Source: CAZTHM01 sp041946825 (lineage in GTDB: Bacteria; Acidobacteriota; Terriglobia; UBA7540). Taken from it: 64,000 nucleotides of DNA. The notes under the pieces were generated by a model. The model did not search any database. It had not been told where the DNA came from and saw only the letters and a program-made list of their open reading frames with translations. Location of the stretch: positions 39,032 through 103,031 of the forward strand of contig JBHGBD010000015.1 in assembly GCA_041946825.1 (NCBI GenBank). Direction: 5' to 3'. This document shows, one piece after another, positions 17,756 to 27,254 of the stretch (the first letter of the stretch is position 1; the number at the start of each line of letters is the position of its first letter). Both the position numbers and the translations under genes were made by a program.

Positions 17756-19464
17756 GCCGGGAAATTCATGCGGCGCACGAGTTCCTGGAATCGCGGGTCA
17801 TCCCGCAGGGGGTCAAAGAGAGGATCCACGCGCAGGTAATTCAGCCAGTTGGACTTTTCGGCGTAGGCTTTCTCCAGCCACTCGAAGGCCGCGTCGAATT
17901 GGCCCAGACGAATGTAAGCCGCGGCAAACCAGCAAGCGGGCACGTAGCGGCGCTCGGCGAGTTTGTGGAGTTCTTCCACCCCGCCTTGATTCAGCGAGTT
18001 ACGCGCCGCCAGGGCGCGACCGACAACCGCCGCGGGAAGTTCGTTGTCCTGGCAAAGGCTGAGGGCCGTTTCGAATTCCGCGCGCGCTTCCGCGTATTTC
18101 CCCATCTGCTCGTAAACGAGTCCCAGCAGCGTGTGCGCGGGGACATAATCCGGCTGCAGATCGAGTGTCAGGCGCAGGCGTTGAATGGCCCGGTCATAAT
18201 CGCGCGCCAGGTAAGCGATGCTGCCGGCATCGGTGTTGATGGTAGCGGAGAACGGGTCGAGTTCATGCGCCCGCTCAATCGCCGCCATGGCCTCGTCCAT
18301 CCTTCCGAAAGTCACCATAAGGTCCGCGTAAGATTGCCGGGCCTTCGGGTAGTGCGGGGCGAGGGCGCTGGCACGCCGGAATTCGCGCTCCGCTTCTTTC
18401 CAGTTCCAATGGAAGTTCTTCATAACGCTGGCCAGCGAACTGTGCGCGGGGGCCAGAGTGTCATCCAACTCGAGCGCCTTGCGCGCCGCCGCCTCGGCTT
18501 TGGGTCCCGCCTCCACGGGAGGGAGCGAGCCATAATCGATTTGACATCCCAGGAAGGAATAGCACTCCGCCAGGCCCGCATAGGCAAGCGCGAAATGGGA
18601 ATCGCGGGCAATCGACTGCTCGAAGAGGCCGATGGCTTGCCGCACTAAAGCTTCCGTCCCCTGGTGCCAGAGATAACGGGCGCGGAGGAAGAGGCGATAG
18701 GCCTCGACGTCGGGCGTATGCCGCCGGGGACTCGCTTTCCGGCCTCCGCCAAACAGCCGCAAGCGCAGCGCCGTGGCGATCTCTTCGGCGATTCCCTCTT
18801 CGGTTTCAAGGATTTCCGCCCACCGCAGTGGCAGTTGCTTTCCCCAGAGCAGCCAGCCGTTCCGCACATCCACCAGATCAACGACGATCTTCAGGTTCTC
18901 ACCTTGCTGGACGACGCGCCCGGAAAGCACCGCGTCAACCTTGAGTTCGCACCCCACGTCGCGCGCCTCGATTTCACGCCCCTTGTAACGAAACACCGTG
19001 CTGCGTGCCAGGACGCGAAGCTCCGGGAATTGCGAGAGCAAATGGATCAGACACTCCGTGAGCCCGTCGCTCAAGTACTCGAGCTCGGGTTCTCCGCCGC
19101 GATGCGCGAAAGGCAGAACCGCCATGGAACTGATCCGAGGATGCCGCAGATGCTTTTCGACCGGAGCGATCAAGCGATAGCCGCTCCGGGGTATGGTTTC
19201 GATGAAGCGCGGCTCTTTCGAGTCGTCGCCGAACACCCGCCGCAACTCGGAGATTGCTCGAGTCAGGACGTCGTCGGTGACGAAAGTGTCGGCCCAGACG
19301 GCGCGCATCAAATCATCCTTCGTGACGACTTCGCTGGGGCGCTCCGCGAGGTGCACCAGCACCTGCATGGTTTTGGGCTGCACGCGAGTGGTTTGTTCCG
19401 CGCTTGAGATACTGTTCAGACTGGGCTCAACCGTCCAGTGGCCCAGGCGGAATCCGTTTGCCAA
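17752..19464 (-). CDS. CadC-like winged-helix/TPR regulator, cytosolic
   Basis: This 570-residue protein begins with an OmpR/CadC-type winged helix (about residues 5-100, with VTKDDLMRAVWADTFVTDDV and a GYRLIAPV end). A TolB-like segment (MAVLPFAHRGG through LSGRVVQQGE) follows, then at least six TPR-like units from about residue 250. No transmembrane helix is evident between the DNA-binding and sensor parts, unlike its neighbour. The start is a TTG preceded by GGAGGAG. Only 61 bases separate it from the upstream homologous gene, suggesting an operon of two paralogous regulators beside two TonB receptors, which may be their targets. The stop codon sits in a palindrome. Confidence 0.88.
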   Translation of the reverse strand: MANGFRLGHWTVEPSLNSISSAEQTTRVQPKTMQVLVHLAERPSEVVTKDDLMRAVWADTFVTDDVLTRAISELRRVFGDDSKEPRFIETIPRSGYRLIAPVEKHLRHPRISSMAVLPFAHRGGEPELEYLSDGLTECLIHLLSQFPELRVLARSTVFRYKGREIEARDVGCELKVDAVLSGRVVQQGENLKIVVDLVDVRNGWLLWGKQLPLRWAEILETEEGIAEEIATALRLRLFGGGRKASPRRHTPDVEAYRLFLRARYLWHQGTEALVRQAIGLFEQSIARDSHFALAYAGLAECYSFLGCQIDYGSLPPVEAGPKAEAAARKALELDDTLAPAHSSLASVMKNFHWNWKEAEREFRRASALAPHYPKARQSYADLMVTFGRMDEAMAAIERAHELDPFSATINTDAGSIAYLARDYDRAIQRLRLTLDLQPDYVPAHTLLGLVYEQMGKYAEARAEFETALSLCQDNELPAAVVGRALAARNSLNQGGVEELHKLAERRYVPACWFAAAYIRLGQFDAAFEWLEKAYAEKSNWLNYLRVDPLFDPLRDDPRFQELVRRMNFPA

Positions 19465-19525
19465 CCTTCTCCTCCTTTCAGTTGCAGGGGCCTCGTTAAG
19501 CTTTCCTTCTCGTGTCGTCGGCCGG

Positions 19526-21412
19526 CTACGTCCCTCCCATCCTGCCCCCCACTACCGCCTGGAAACGCGGATTCGACCGCAAGGAGTCGTAGGCAGGGTC
19601 GAGACGCAACATAATGAGTTTCTCGGGGAAATCGCGCGCCAGGATTCGCGCCTGGGCGATCACGTTCTCGCTGTCGCCCAGTTTGGCGTAAACCCAGGTG
19701 CGCAACCACGGCCCGACATGACCTTTCCTGGGGCTCGACTTCTCAAGTGCCAGCACCTGGCGCCAGAAGCCATCGCTACCGCTCGCAGCGTAGGCGCGCT
19801 CGAGCGCCGTGGCCTTGACCGTATCATGCGTCATCAGCCTCCACGCAATCAGGTATTCCTCGACGGCCTGTTCGGGCAATTTCTTGGCGTCGTAGATCGC
19901 TCCGAGCAGGTAATGCGCTTCGCTCGAGGCGGGGTCGAGATCGCGGGCGGCGCGGGCCAGTTCCTCCGCCTCGTCATATCGTCGCAGGTAATAGAGGATT
20001 TCGCCCGCCCAGCGGTTGACGGCCGTTGCATAAGGATCCAGTTCAACCGCCCGTTGCGATTCCGCCCTGGCTTCCTCCAGCCTTCCACTCTCGACCAGGT
20101 TGATCGCCAGCCAATGGTGCGCCGGAGCATAGTTGGGGTTGAGGGCAATCGCCTTTCGCAATTCTACGATGGCGCCGTTGTAATCGTGGTCGGCGAGCTG
20201 CCGGATCAGCCCCAGCGAGGCGTGGGGCTCCGCCAGCGAGTCATCCAGGGCCAGGGCTTTGAGGGCCGCATCTTTGGCCAGGGGCAGCGCCTCCGCCAAG
20301 GGAAGAAATTCGTAGTCCGCCAGCAGCATGTAGGAATCCGCCAGCCCGGCGTAGGCGGGCGCGCAGTCCGGGTCGAGCTGGATCGCGCGCTGGAAATATC
20401 CGATTCCCTTTCTGAAGTCCGCCTCCGTGCGCTTGTTCCAGAAGTAGCGCCCGCGCAAATACGCCTGGTAAGCCTGCGGATTGCCGGTGTAGTGCCGTGC
20501 CAGACGCTCGCGGTCGCGACGCGTGAGGTCCAGGCGAAGCTGGCTGGAAATGCCCTCCGCGATGTCCGCCTGGAGGGCCGTGATCTCCGCAAGCGGGCGC
20601 GTGAAGTGCTCGCCCCAGAGGTGGTTGTTGGTCCGCGCGTCCACCAGCTCGACGCTGAGGAGAACGTCGGAACCACGTTTCGTCACACGGCCGAGCAGGA
20701 CAGCGTCCACGTTGAGCTCCCGCCCGAGCGTTTGCGCGTCCACGTCCCGGCCCTTGTAATGCGCGACGGAGTGGTGCGACTTGACGGTGAGTGAAGGAAT
20801 CTGCGAGAGGCTGTTGATCAGGCTCTCCGTCATGCCGTCGTAGATGTAGTCATCGTCCGAATCCGTGGCGCCGTCGTCAAAGGGCAGGACAGCGAGAGAG
20901 TGAATCGGCTCGACCGATTTCTTCCGGACATAGAGAATGCTTCCGGCCAGAACCGCCGCCGCGACGACCGTCAACCCCGCTACAGCCAGATAGGCCGACC
21001 GGCCCGCAGGCAGAGTCCTCGTGGCGGTCTCGATGGAACGGGCCGCCACCGCGTCATCACTTCCGGTGTGACCGTTGCCCATTGCCCCGCTGTCTTCCAC
21101 CGGCTGGACCGGTGAAACCAGCCGGTAACCTCGCTTGGGGATGGTTTCAATGAACTGCGGCTGCCTGGGGTCGTCATCGAGAACCCGGCGCAGTTCGGAG
21201 ATGGCGCGAATCAGGACGTCGTCGGTGACAAAAGCGTCCGACCAGACCGTGCTGATGAGATCCTGCTTGCCGATCACCTTCCCGTGGCGCTCCGCCAGGC
21301 AGACGAGAACCTCCATCACCTTCGGCTCGATATGGATCGATCTGCCGCCGCCTGAGAGGACGTTCAGCTCAGGCTCAATGAGCCAAGCTCCGATTCTGAA
21401 TTTCCGATTCAC
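19526..21412 (-). CDS. CadC-like winged-helix/TPR regulator with transmembrane helix
   Basis: The 628-residue protein has the same plan as the downstream gene: winged helix (about 4-100, with GKQDLISTVWSDAFVTDDV), a TolB-like segment (LAVLPFDDGATDSDDDYIYD through LLGRVTKRG) and TPR repeats from about residue 290. It differs in a hydrophobic helix at about residues 138-160 (AVAGLTVVAAAVLAGSILYV), the typical CadC membrane anchor. It is therefore probably a one-component membrane regulator. It starts with GTG and is divergent from the TonB-dependent receptor at 21581, with a 168-base shared upstream region where it may bind. Confidence 0.9.
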   Translation of the reverse strand: MNRKFRIGAWLIEPELNVLSGGGRSIHIEPKVMEVLVCLAERHGKVIGKQDLISTVWSDAFVTDDVLIRAISELRRVLDDDPRQPQFIETIPKRGYRLVSPVQPVEDSGAMGNGHTGSDDAVAARSIETATRTLPAGRSAYLAVAGLTVVAAAVLAGSILYVRKKSVEPIHSLAVLPFDDGATDSDDDYIYDGMTESLINSLSQIPSLTVKSHHSVAHYKGRDVDAQTLGRELNVDAVLLGRVTKRGSDVLLSVELVDARTNNHLWGEHFTRPLAEITALQADIAEGISSQLRLDLTRRDRERLARHYTGNPQAYQAYLRGRYFWNKRTEADFRKGIGYFQRAIQLDPDCAPAYAGLADSYMLLADYEFLPLAEALPLAKDAALKALALDDSLAEPHASLGLIRQLADHDYNGAIVELRKAIALNPNYAPAHHWLAINLVESGRLEEARAESQRAVELDPYATAVNRWAGEILYYLRRYDEAEELARAARDLDPASSEAHYLLGAIYDAKKLPEQAVEEYLIAWRLMTHDTVKATALERAYAASGSDGFWRQVLALEKSSPRKGHVGPWLRTWVYAKLGDSENVIAQARILARDFPEKLIMLRLDPAYDSLRSNPRFQAVVGGRMGGT

Positions 21413-21580
21413 ACACTTGCCCCAACTGTATTACTTACTTGTTAGACGCAAATGCGCGCAATTTCGTCGCAAGAAAAAATAAAAAGCAGGGATTCGACAG
21501 ACGATTCGGCGAGTGATGAAGAATTAAAACTAAGTTTGCGTTTTTTTTACAACGAGACTGTAGAATGGGAAGTCGGATTG

Positions 21581-24133
21581 ATGGGGGAGCGCATCATAAG
21601 ACTCATGGCTCTTGGGACGGTAATCCGGTCTGCCGCGCTCGTTGCCAGCCTGAGTTCGCTTTTTCCCCTCGCCGCCCTCGCAGCGCCGCCGACCCAAAAC
21701 CTTGAGGGAGAAGTCGTTAACGAAAAGGGCGAGCCGATCGCCGGCGCCATCTGCACGCTGACGGGGTCCGTGCTCCCCGAACAAGGCCTTTCCAACACCA
21801 CGGGAGAAGGAGGGGAGTTCCATTTCCAGGGGCTGGTGCCGGGCCGCTATGCCCTGACTTGCGCCGCCGTCACCTACCAGCCCATCGTCAAGAGCGGAAT
21901 CGAGGTTACCGAAGACCAGGCACCCTCCGTCCAGGTCGTCCTGCCGAGCGAAATCGTGGTCCACGAAAAAGTCGAGGTCCGCGAGAAGGCGCCGAGCGTT
22001 GCACAAGAAGCCACGACCACTCCTCCCGCCACGCTGACCGCGCCGCAGTTGCGCACGCTTCCGTTGACGCAACAGAAATTCAAGGCGGCTTTGCCGCTGG
22101 TGCCGGGCGTGGTCCGCACGCCCGACGGCAAAATGAACATCAAAGGCCAAGTCGAGACCCAGGGCATGCTGCTCGTGGACTCCGCGGAAACGGTTGATCC
22201 GGTCACCGGCAGCTTTGCGATTGAGGTTCCCCTCGATGCCGTCGAATCACTGGAGGTTCACAAGACGGCCTACCAGGCTGAATACGGGCGTTTTTCCGGC
22301 GGCATGACTCGCGTCGAGACCAAAGCACCGTCCAACCAGTGGCATTTCGAGCTGAACGATTTCGTCCCCACCCCGCGCATTCGCAGCGGCCATCTGGTGG
22401 GCATCGCCGACAACAAGCCGCGCTTTACCATCACCGGACCGCTCTGGAACAATCGGCTGAACTTCTCCCATTCGATGACCTACGACCTGGTCAAGCAGCC
22501 GGTGCGCGGCCTGGCATGGCCGCACAATGAAATCAAGAGCCAGGGATACAATTCCTTCACGAGTTTTCAATACATCGTTTCGCCCCAGCACCTGCTGAGC
22601 GCGAGCATCAACATCTTCCCCTCTCGCCGGCAATTCGCCGACATCAACTCTTTCGTGCCCCAGACGGCTTCCACCGACTATGGCCAGCGCGGGTTCAGCG
22701 TGGGCGCCACCGACCGCTGGCTGTTCAATTCCGGGGGAATCCTGACCACCCTGGTGCGATATACGAAGTTCGACAGCTATTCCCACGGCCAGGGCGCCGA
22801 AGACATGCTCCTCACCCCCGACGGGCGTGGCGGAAATTTCTTTAACGCTTGGTCGCGCAACAGCCATCAACAGGAAATACTCCAGAACTACCAATTCCCG
22901 CGGCGTCATTGGCTGGGCCAGCACACCGTGAAGGTGGGCGGCAACTTCGTCAATCGCTCCTACGAGGGCACGAGCCTCTCGCGGCCCGTGCAACTCCTGC
23001 GACCTGACGGGACGCTGGCAGGACAAATCGATTTCTCCGGCTCCTCGACGCTGAACGCCGAAGACACCGAAATTGCCGGCTTCGTGCAGGACCACTGGGC
23101 CTTCAACGACCAGTTGGCGGTCGATGCCGGGTTCCGCTATTCCGGCCAGACCATCGGCGAGACCGCCCTGTTCGCCCCGCGGGTGGGATTCGTCTATTCC
23201 CCCGGCAAGGAAGGCAAGACGATCTTCCGTGCGGGCGTCGGCATCTTCAACGATCGCGTCCCGCTGCTTGCCGGTGACTTCACCAAGAATCCCACGCGTT
23301 CCGTGCAGTTCTTCGACGAGAATGGGCTGCCCTCCGGCGCGCCGCTGGTCTTCCAAAATGCCTACGTCAGGGTCGACGAAAAGGGACAACGAATTATTCC
23401 GCCCGGCCGGGATCTGGGAAGCACGCCCTACAACCTCACGTGGAATCTGGAAGTCAACCGCGAGATCGTCGCGCGCCTGGTAGCTCGGTTCAGCTATCTC
23501 TCCAGCCGCACCTACGACATGTTCGTGGTGAATCCCCTCGTTCCCGACACCGGAAACCCCATCCTCCTGCTCACCAACACGGGCGGGATGCGTTATCACG
23601 AATTCGAGTCCACGTTGCGCTTCCGCGCCAGCGACCGGGCCGACGTGAACTTTTCTTACGTCCGCAGCCTGGCGCGCGGCGACCTGAATACACTGACTTC
23701 GATTTACGTTCCCTTCGAGCAGCCGGTGATTCGGCCGAATTTCTACGCCGACCTGCCGTCGAACGTCCCGCACCGCGTCATCACCTGGGGACGTTTCAAA
23801 ATGCCGCGCGAAATCACCATCAGCCCGTTGCTCGATGTGCACAGCGGCTTTCCCTACTCGGCCGTGGACGTTCTGCAAAACTACGCGGGCGCTCCCAACA
23901 GTCGGCGTTTCCCGATGTTCCTTTCCCTGGATTTGCAGCTGACCAAGGATTTCACCGTCGGCTGGGTCCCCTGGCTCAAAAATCACAAGTTCCGCGGCGC
24001 CTTGCGCGTCTATAACCTCACCAACCATGAGAACCCGCGCGACGTGTACAACAACATCGCCTCAAGCCACTTCGGCGAGTTCGTGGGATTCCAGCACCGC
24101 CTCTTCGACGCCGGGTTCGATATCGTCTACTAA
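21581..24133 (+). CDS. TonB-dependent receptor with carboxypeptidase-regulatory-like domain
   Basis: I start at ATG 21581 (GGGAAG eight bases upstream); ATG 21605 is also possible. The 850-residue product has a signal peptide ending near LAALAAPP, a carboxypeptidase-regulatory-like domain (NLEGEVVNEKGEPIAGAICT, about residues 40-120), a plug with MNIKGQVETQGMLLVDSAET, and a long beta barrel ending GFDIVY with a terminal aromatic residue. This is the classic outer-membrane Oar-type architecture. It is divergent from the membrane CadC-like regulator, its most likely local controller. Ligand unknown. Confidence 0.88.
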   Translation: MGERIIRLMALGTVIRSAALVASLSSLFPLAALAAPPTQNLEGEVVNEKGEPIAGAICTLTGSVLPEQGLSNTTGEGGEFHFQGLVPGRYALTCAAVTYQPIVKSGIEVTEDQAPSVQVVLPSEIVVHEKVEVREKAPSVAQEATTTPPATLTAPQLRTLPLTQQKFKAALPLVPGVVRTPDGKMNIKGQVETQGMLLVDSAETVDPVTGSFAIEVPLDAVESLEVHKTAYQAEYGRFSGGMTRVETKAPSNQWHFELNDFVPTPRIRSGHLVGIADNKPRFTITGPLWNNRLNFSHSMTYDLVKQPVRGLAWPHNEIKSQGYNSFTSFQYIVSPQHLLSASINIFPSRRQFADINSFVPQTASTDYGQRGFSVGATDRWLFNSGGILTTLVRYTKFDSYSHGQGAEDMLLTPDGRGGNFFNAWSRNSHQQEILQNYQFPRRHWLGQHTVKVGGNFVNRSYEGTSLSRPVQLLRPDGTLAGQIDFSGSSTLNAEDTEIAGFVQDHWAFNDQLAVDAGFRYSGQTIGETALFAPRVGFVYSPGKEGKTIFRAGVGIFNDRVPLLAGDFTKNPTRSVQFFDENGLPSGAPLVFQNAYVRVDEKGQRIIPPGRDLGSTPYNLTWNLEVNREIVARLVARFSYLSSRTYDMFVVNPLVPDTGNPILLLTNTGGMRYHEFESTLRFRASDRADVNFSYVRSLARGDLNTLTSIYVPFEQPVIRPNFYADLPSNVPHRVITWGRFKMPREITISPLLDVHSGFPYSAVDVLQNYAGAPNSRRFPMFLSLDLQLTKDFTVGWVPWLKNHKFRGALRVYNLTNHENPRDVYNNIASSHFGEFVGFQHRLFDAGFDIVY

Positions 24134-24212
24134 GATTGTCGATCGCTGAAGGTTGATGATTGCCGAGCGGGCAGGCGTGCTTGCCGCATGTTAGAATCGG
24201 GTGCGGGGCATG

Positions 24213-24339
24213 TCATCCTGAGCGCAGCGAAGGGTCTTTTTCATTTCGTGCGGGCAGAAACAGCGCATCCATTGCGAAGCTGGAAAACTGCCGCGATCCT
24301 TCGTGGTCCCGATCAAAAACGCGAGATTTCTCAGGATGA
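24213..24339. repeat. MITE/REPIN-like element with 10-bp terminal inverted repeats
   Basis: TCATCCTGAG (24213-24222) and CTCAGGATGA (24330-24339) are perfect 10-bp terminal inverted repeats bounding a 127-bp unit. Inner sequences CGAAGGGTC and GATCCTTCG extend the symmetry. Read through on the plus strand it would give HVILSAAKGL, a peptide typical of start-site misannotations over this kind of repeat in bacterial genomes. It is short, non-coding and could fold as one hairpin. Confidence 0.8.
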
Positions 24340-24364
24340 ACGCGCGAGGCGTTTACAGCCGGGT

Positions 24365-25570
24365 ATGCCGATCGATTACAAAACCGAAATCGGAAAGCTT
24401 TATCACTCCCTGGCGCGGCGCAAGCGACTGGGGCTGGTGATTTTCTTCGTCACCTCCGTCTGCAACGCCAAGTGCCGGACCTGCTTTTACTGGGAAGAAC
24501 TGAACCAGCGCGGCGACTTGACCTGGGATGAAATCAAGCGGCTCTCGGAAACCATGCCGCGCTTTCCGGATTTCTGGCTCTCCGGCGGCGAGCCGATGCT
24601 TCGCCGCGAGCTCACCGAGATTGTTCATCTCTTCTACCTGAATAACAGCATCCGCTGGGTGAACCTGCCCACCAACGGCCTGCTGCCCGAGCGCACCGCG
24701 GAGTGGGTCACACGCATCTGCCGCGAGAACCCTGAGCTGCATCTCGATTTGAACGTGGCGATGGATGGATTGCACGAGATGCAGGACTCGATCCGTGCTG
24801 TGCCGGGGAATTTCAAGAAGACCCTCCAAACTCTTGAGGCCATCCAACCCGCCCGGCGCGATTTCCCCAACCTGCGAGTGAACATCAACACGGTGATTTG
24901 CGCGGAGAATTTTGATTCGGTGCTCGAAATCGCCGACTTCGTCAAGCAGCATTGCCGCGTGGACGGCCACTACTTCAACATCATTCGCGGCAACGCTCCC
25001 GATGTGGGGCTCAAACGCATCCCCGCCGAGCGTCTGCCCGCGCTTTACAAGGAATTGGAAAAGGTTTACGCCCACTACGCGCCGAATGTCCTGAAGCGCT
25101 CGAACGGCATCCGGCGCGAAATCGCCGAGGTCTATTACCAGGGCACGCTGGCGTTTCACAACCAAGTGCAACTCGAGAATATCGAGTCGCCGCATCCTTG
25201 GCCCATGCCCTGCACGGCGGGTGAAACCGCCATTGTCATTGACTACAACGGCGACGTGCGGGCCTGTGAGCTGCGCGGCAAGCTTGCGAATCTGCGCGAT
25301 TTTGACTGCGACTTCTCTAAATTCTGGGAGGTTCAAACAAGGGAGGACGAACTCGACCGAATCGTCCGCGACCAGTGCTGGTGTACCCACGTCTGCTTCA
25401 TCCACGACAGCCTGCGCCATTCCCCCAAGGTGCTGCTCTACGACATCCCCGTCACTTATCTTGAGTCCAGGTTTTCCAACGGCTCGTCGGGGCTTGACAA
25501 AACGCCGGTCGCGTCGCCTTCCCCGAGCCTGACCCCCACGTCGCGCAATGAAGGAGAAGGCCGAGCGTGA
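24365..25570 (+). CDS. Radical SAM protein with SPASM-like C-terminus
   Basis: I use ATG 24365 (MPIDYKTE) because the 5' extension runs through a repeat element. The 401-residue protein has the radical SAM cluster motif CNAKCRTC (C-x3-C-x2-C) near residue 36, an SGGEPMLRREL segment and a TIM-barrel core. Its C-terminal part has additional cysteines (PMPCTAGE, DVRACELRG, QCWCTHVC) that suggest auxiliary iron-sulfur cluster(s), as in SPASM-type enzymes. No precursor peptide or maturation partner is seen nearby, so the substrate is unknown. The last residues (SPSLTPTSRNEGEGRA) look repeat-derived. Confidence 0.83.
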   Translation: MPIDYKTEIGKLYHSLARRKRLGLVIFFVTSVCNAKCRTCFYWEELNQRGDLTWDEIKRLSETMPRFPDFWLSGGEPMLRRELTEIVHLFYLNNSIRWVNLPTNGLLPERTAEWVTRICRENPELHLDLNVAMDGLHEMQDSIRAVPGNFKKTLQTLEAIQPARRDFPNLRVNINTVICAENFDSVLEIADFVKQHCRVDGHYFNIIRGNAPDVGLKRIPAERLPALYKELEKVYAHYAPNVLKRSNGIRREIAEVYYQGTLAFHNQVQLENIESPHPWPMPCTAGETAIVIDYNGDVRACELRGKLANLRDFDCDFSKFWEVQTREDELDRIVRDQCWCTHVCFIHDSLRHSPKVLLYDIPVTYLESRFSNGSSGLDKTPVASPSPSLTPTSRNEGEGRA

Positions 25571-25618
25571 TGGGTTGAACGGACCAGTCACCGCTCAGTT
25601 TCAAATCGGGAGGCCGCA

Positions 25619-27253
25619 ATGAGCCGCGCAATTTTGTTTGGGATGTTCCTAATCTTCTCCGGTCTCACGGCCGCAGGGCAGGAAGCGCATGTCCACGACC
25701 ACGGCCCCGTCCAGCTCGACCGCGTAGGAAAGGTTGAGTTCGCAATCTCGTGCCGCGATTCCGTGCAGCCACGCTTCAACACCGCCGTGGCAATGCTCCA
25801 TTCGTTCTGGTACCCCGCGGCGGAAGAAGCATTCTCGGACGTGGCAAAGACAGATCCCGGCTGCGCGATGGCGTATTGGGGCATCGCGATGTCTCGCTAC
25901 CATCCACTCTGGGCGCGGCCAAGCGACAAAGACCTGGAGGTCGCCTGGGAGGCTGTCCAAAAGGCGGTGGCCATCGGCGGGAGGACAGATCGCGAGCGCA
26001 GTTGGATCTCCGCTATCGAAGTTTTCTACAAGGACTACACCACGGTGGATCACGTAACACGCGTCGAAGCGTACGAAAAGGCGATGGAGGCCCTGCACCA
26101 GCGCTATCCGCAGGATCGCGAAGTGGCAATCTTCTATGCGTTGGCTTTGCAGGGTACCGCCGCGGCCCTTCCGCCCGACAAGAACCTGGTAAGGCAGAAA
26201 AAATCCGCCGAGATTCTCGAGCCTATTTTCGCGAAATACCCGGACCATCCCGGGCTGGCCCACTACATCATTCATGCCTGCGACTATCCGCCGCTCGCCC
26301 ACCGGGCGCTGGAAGCGGCGCGCCGCTACGCGAAAATCGCTCCCGACTCCGCCCACGCCCAGCACATGCCGTCGCACATCTTTACGCGGCTGGGGATGTG
26401 GGAGGATTCCATCGCCTCGAACCTTGATTCGGCCGCGGCGGCGCGCAAGGCAAGCGACGCCGGCGAAGAACTCCACGCCAAGGACTACCTGATGTACGCC
26501 TACCTGCAAACCGCTCAAGATGCAAAGGCGAAGCAACTCCTCGCGTCCCTGACCCTGCCGCCAGAAACATCCTACTCGTATTTTCAGGGAGTGCATGCCG
26601 TCGCCGCCATGCCGGCCCGCTACGCGATCGAGAGGCGGGAGTGGAAGGACGCGGCGTCGCTCGACCTGCCCGTCGAAAGACTCCCGGGTGGACGTTACTC
26701 CTGGGCGGAGGCGAACTTCTACTTCGCCCGGGGCTTGGGCAATGCGCGCATCGGCAAGCCCGGCGAAGCGAAACCGGCGCTCGCCAGACTCGAGATTCTT
26801 CGCGATGTGTTGCTCAAGGAAAAGGAAATCAACTGGGCGAACCAGGTGGAGATTCAGCACCGCAGTGTGGCGGCCTGGATTGCATTCTCTGAAGGTCAGC
26901 CTGAGGAAGCCCTGAAGTTGATGCGCGCAGCGGCCGTTCTCGAGGACGCGACGGAAAAGCATCCTGTCACACCGGGCCCTATCGTTCCAGCGCGAGAATT
27001 GCTCGGCGAGATGCTCCTGAAAATGAATCGGCCGTCAGAAGCCACCAAAGAGTTTGAGGCGGTCCTCACAAGCACACCGAATCGTTTCCGCGCTCTGTAT
27101 GGCGCCGCCCGCTCGGCAGAACTCGCCGACGAATCGCAACGGGCCCGGGATTTCTACACAAAACTCGTGGAACTCACCAAGGCCGGCGATGGCGCGCGAC
27201 CGGAAATCCAACAAGCCAGGAGGTTCCTGGCTACGCAAGCTCGCCTTCGTTGA
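25619..27253 (+). CDS. Exported TPR-like repeat protein
   Basis: The 544-residue protein has a signal peptide (residues 1-20) and a histidine-rich mature start (EAHVHDHG). A series of helical tandem repeats follows, including AEEAFSDVAKTDPGCAMAYW, HYIIHACDYPPLAHRALEAA and SAHAQHMPSHIFTRLGMWED. These match a family of exported TPR-like proteins common in soil bacteria whose role is not known. It follows the radical SAM gene by 48 bases on the same strand and may be cotranscribed. Its stop and that of the convergent XRE regulator are only one base apart. Confidence 0.8.
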   Translation: MSRAILFGMFLIFSGLTAAGQEAHVHDHGPVQLDRVGKVEFAISCRDSVQPRFNTAVAMLHSFWYPAAEEAFSDVAKTDPGCAMAYWGIAMSRYHPLWARPSDKDLEVAWEAVQKAVAIGGRTDRERSWISAIEVFYKDYTTVDHVTRVEAYEKAMEALHQRYPQDREVAIFYALALQGTAAALPPDKNLVRQKKSAEILEPIFAKYPDHPGLAHYIIHACDYPPLAHRALEAARRYAKIAPDSAHAQHMPSHIFTRLGMWEDSIASNLDSAAAARKASDAGEELHAKDYLMYAYLQTAQDAKAKQLLASLTLPPETSYSYFQGVHAVAAMPARYAIERREWKDAASLDLPVERLPGGRYSWAEANFYFARGLGNARIGKPGEAKPALARLEILRDVLLKEKEINWANQVEIQHRSVAAWIAFSEGQPEEALKLMRAAAVLEDATEKHPVTPGPIVPARELLGEMLLKMNRPSEATKEFEAVLTSTPNRFRALYGAARSAELADESQRARDFYTKLVELTKAGDGARPEIQQARRFLATQARLR

Positions 27254-27254
27254 G

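Noticed and set aside
24188..24364. N-terminal extension of the radical SAM gene
   Set aside because: It is encoded by an inverted-repeat element (HVILSAAKGL signature); ATG 24365 gives the normal family start.
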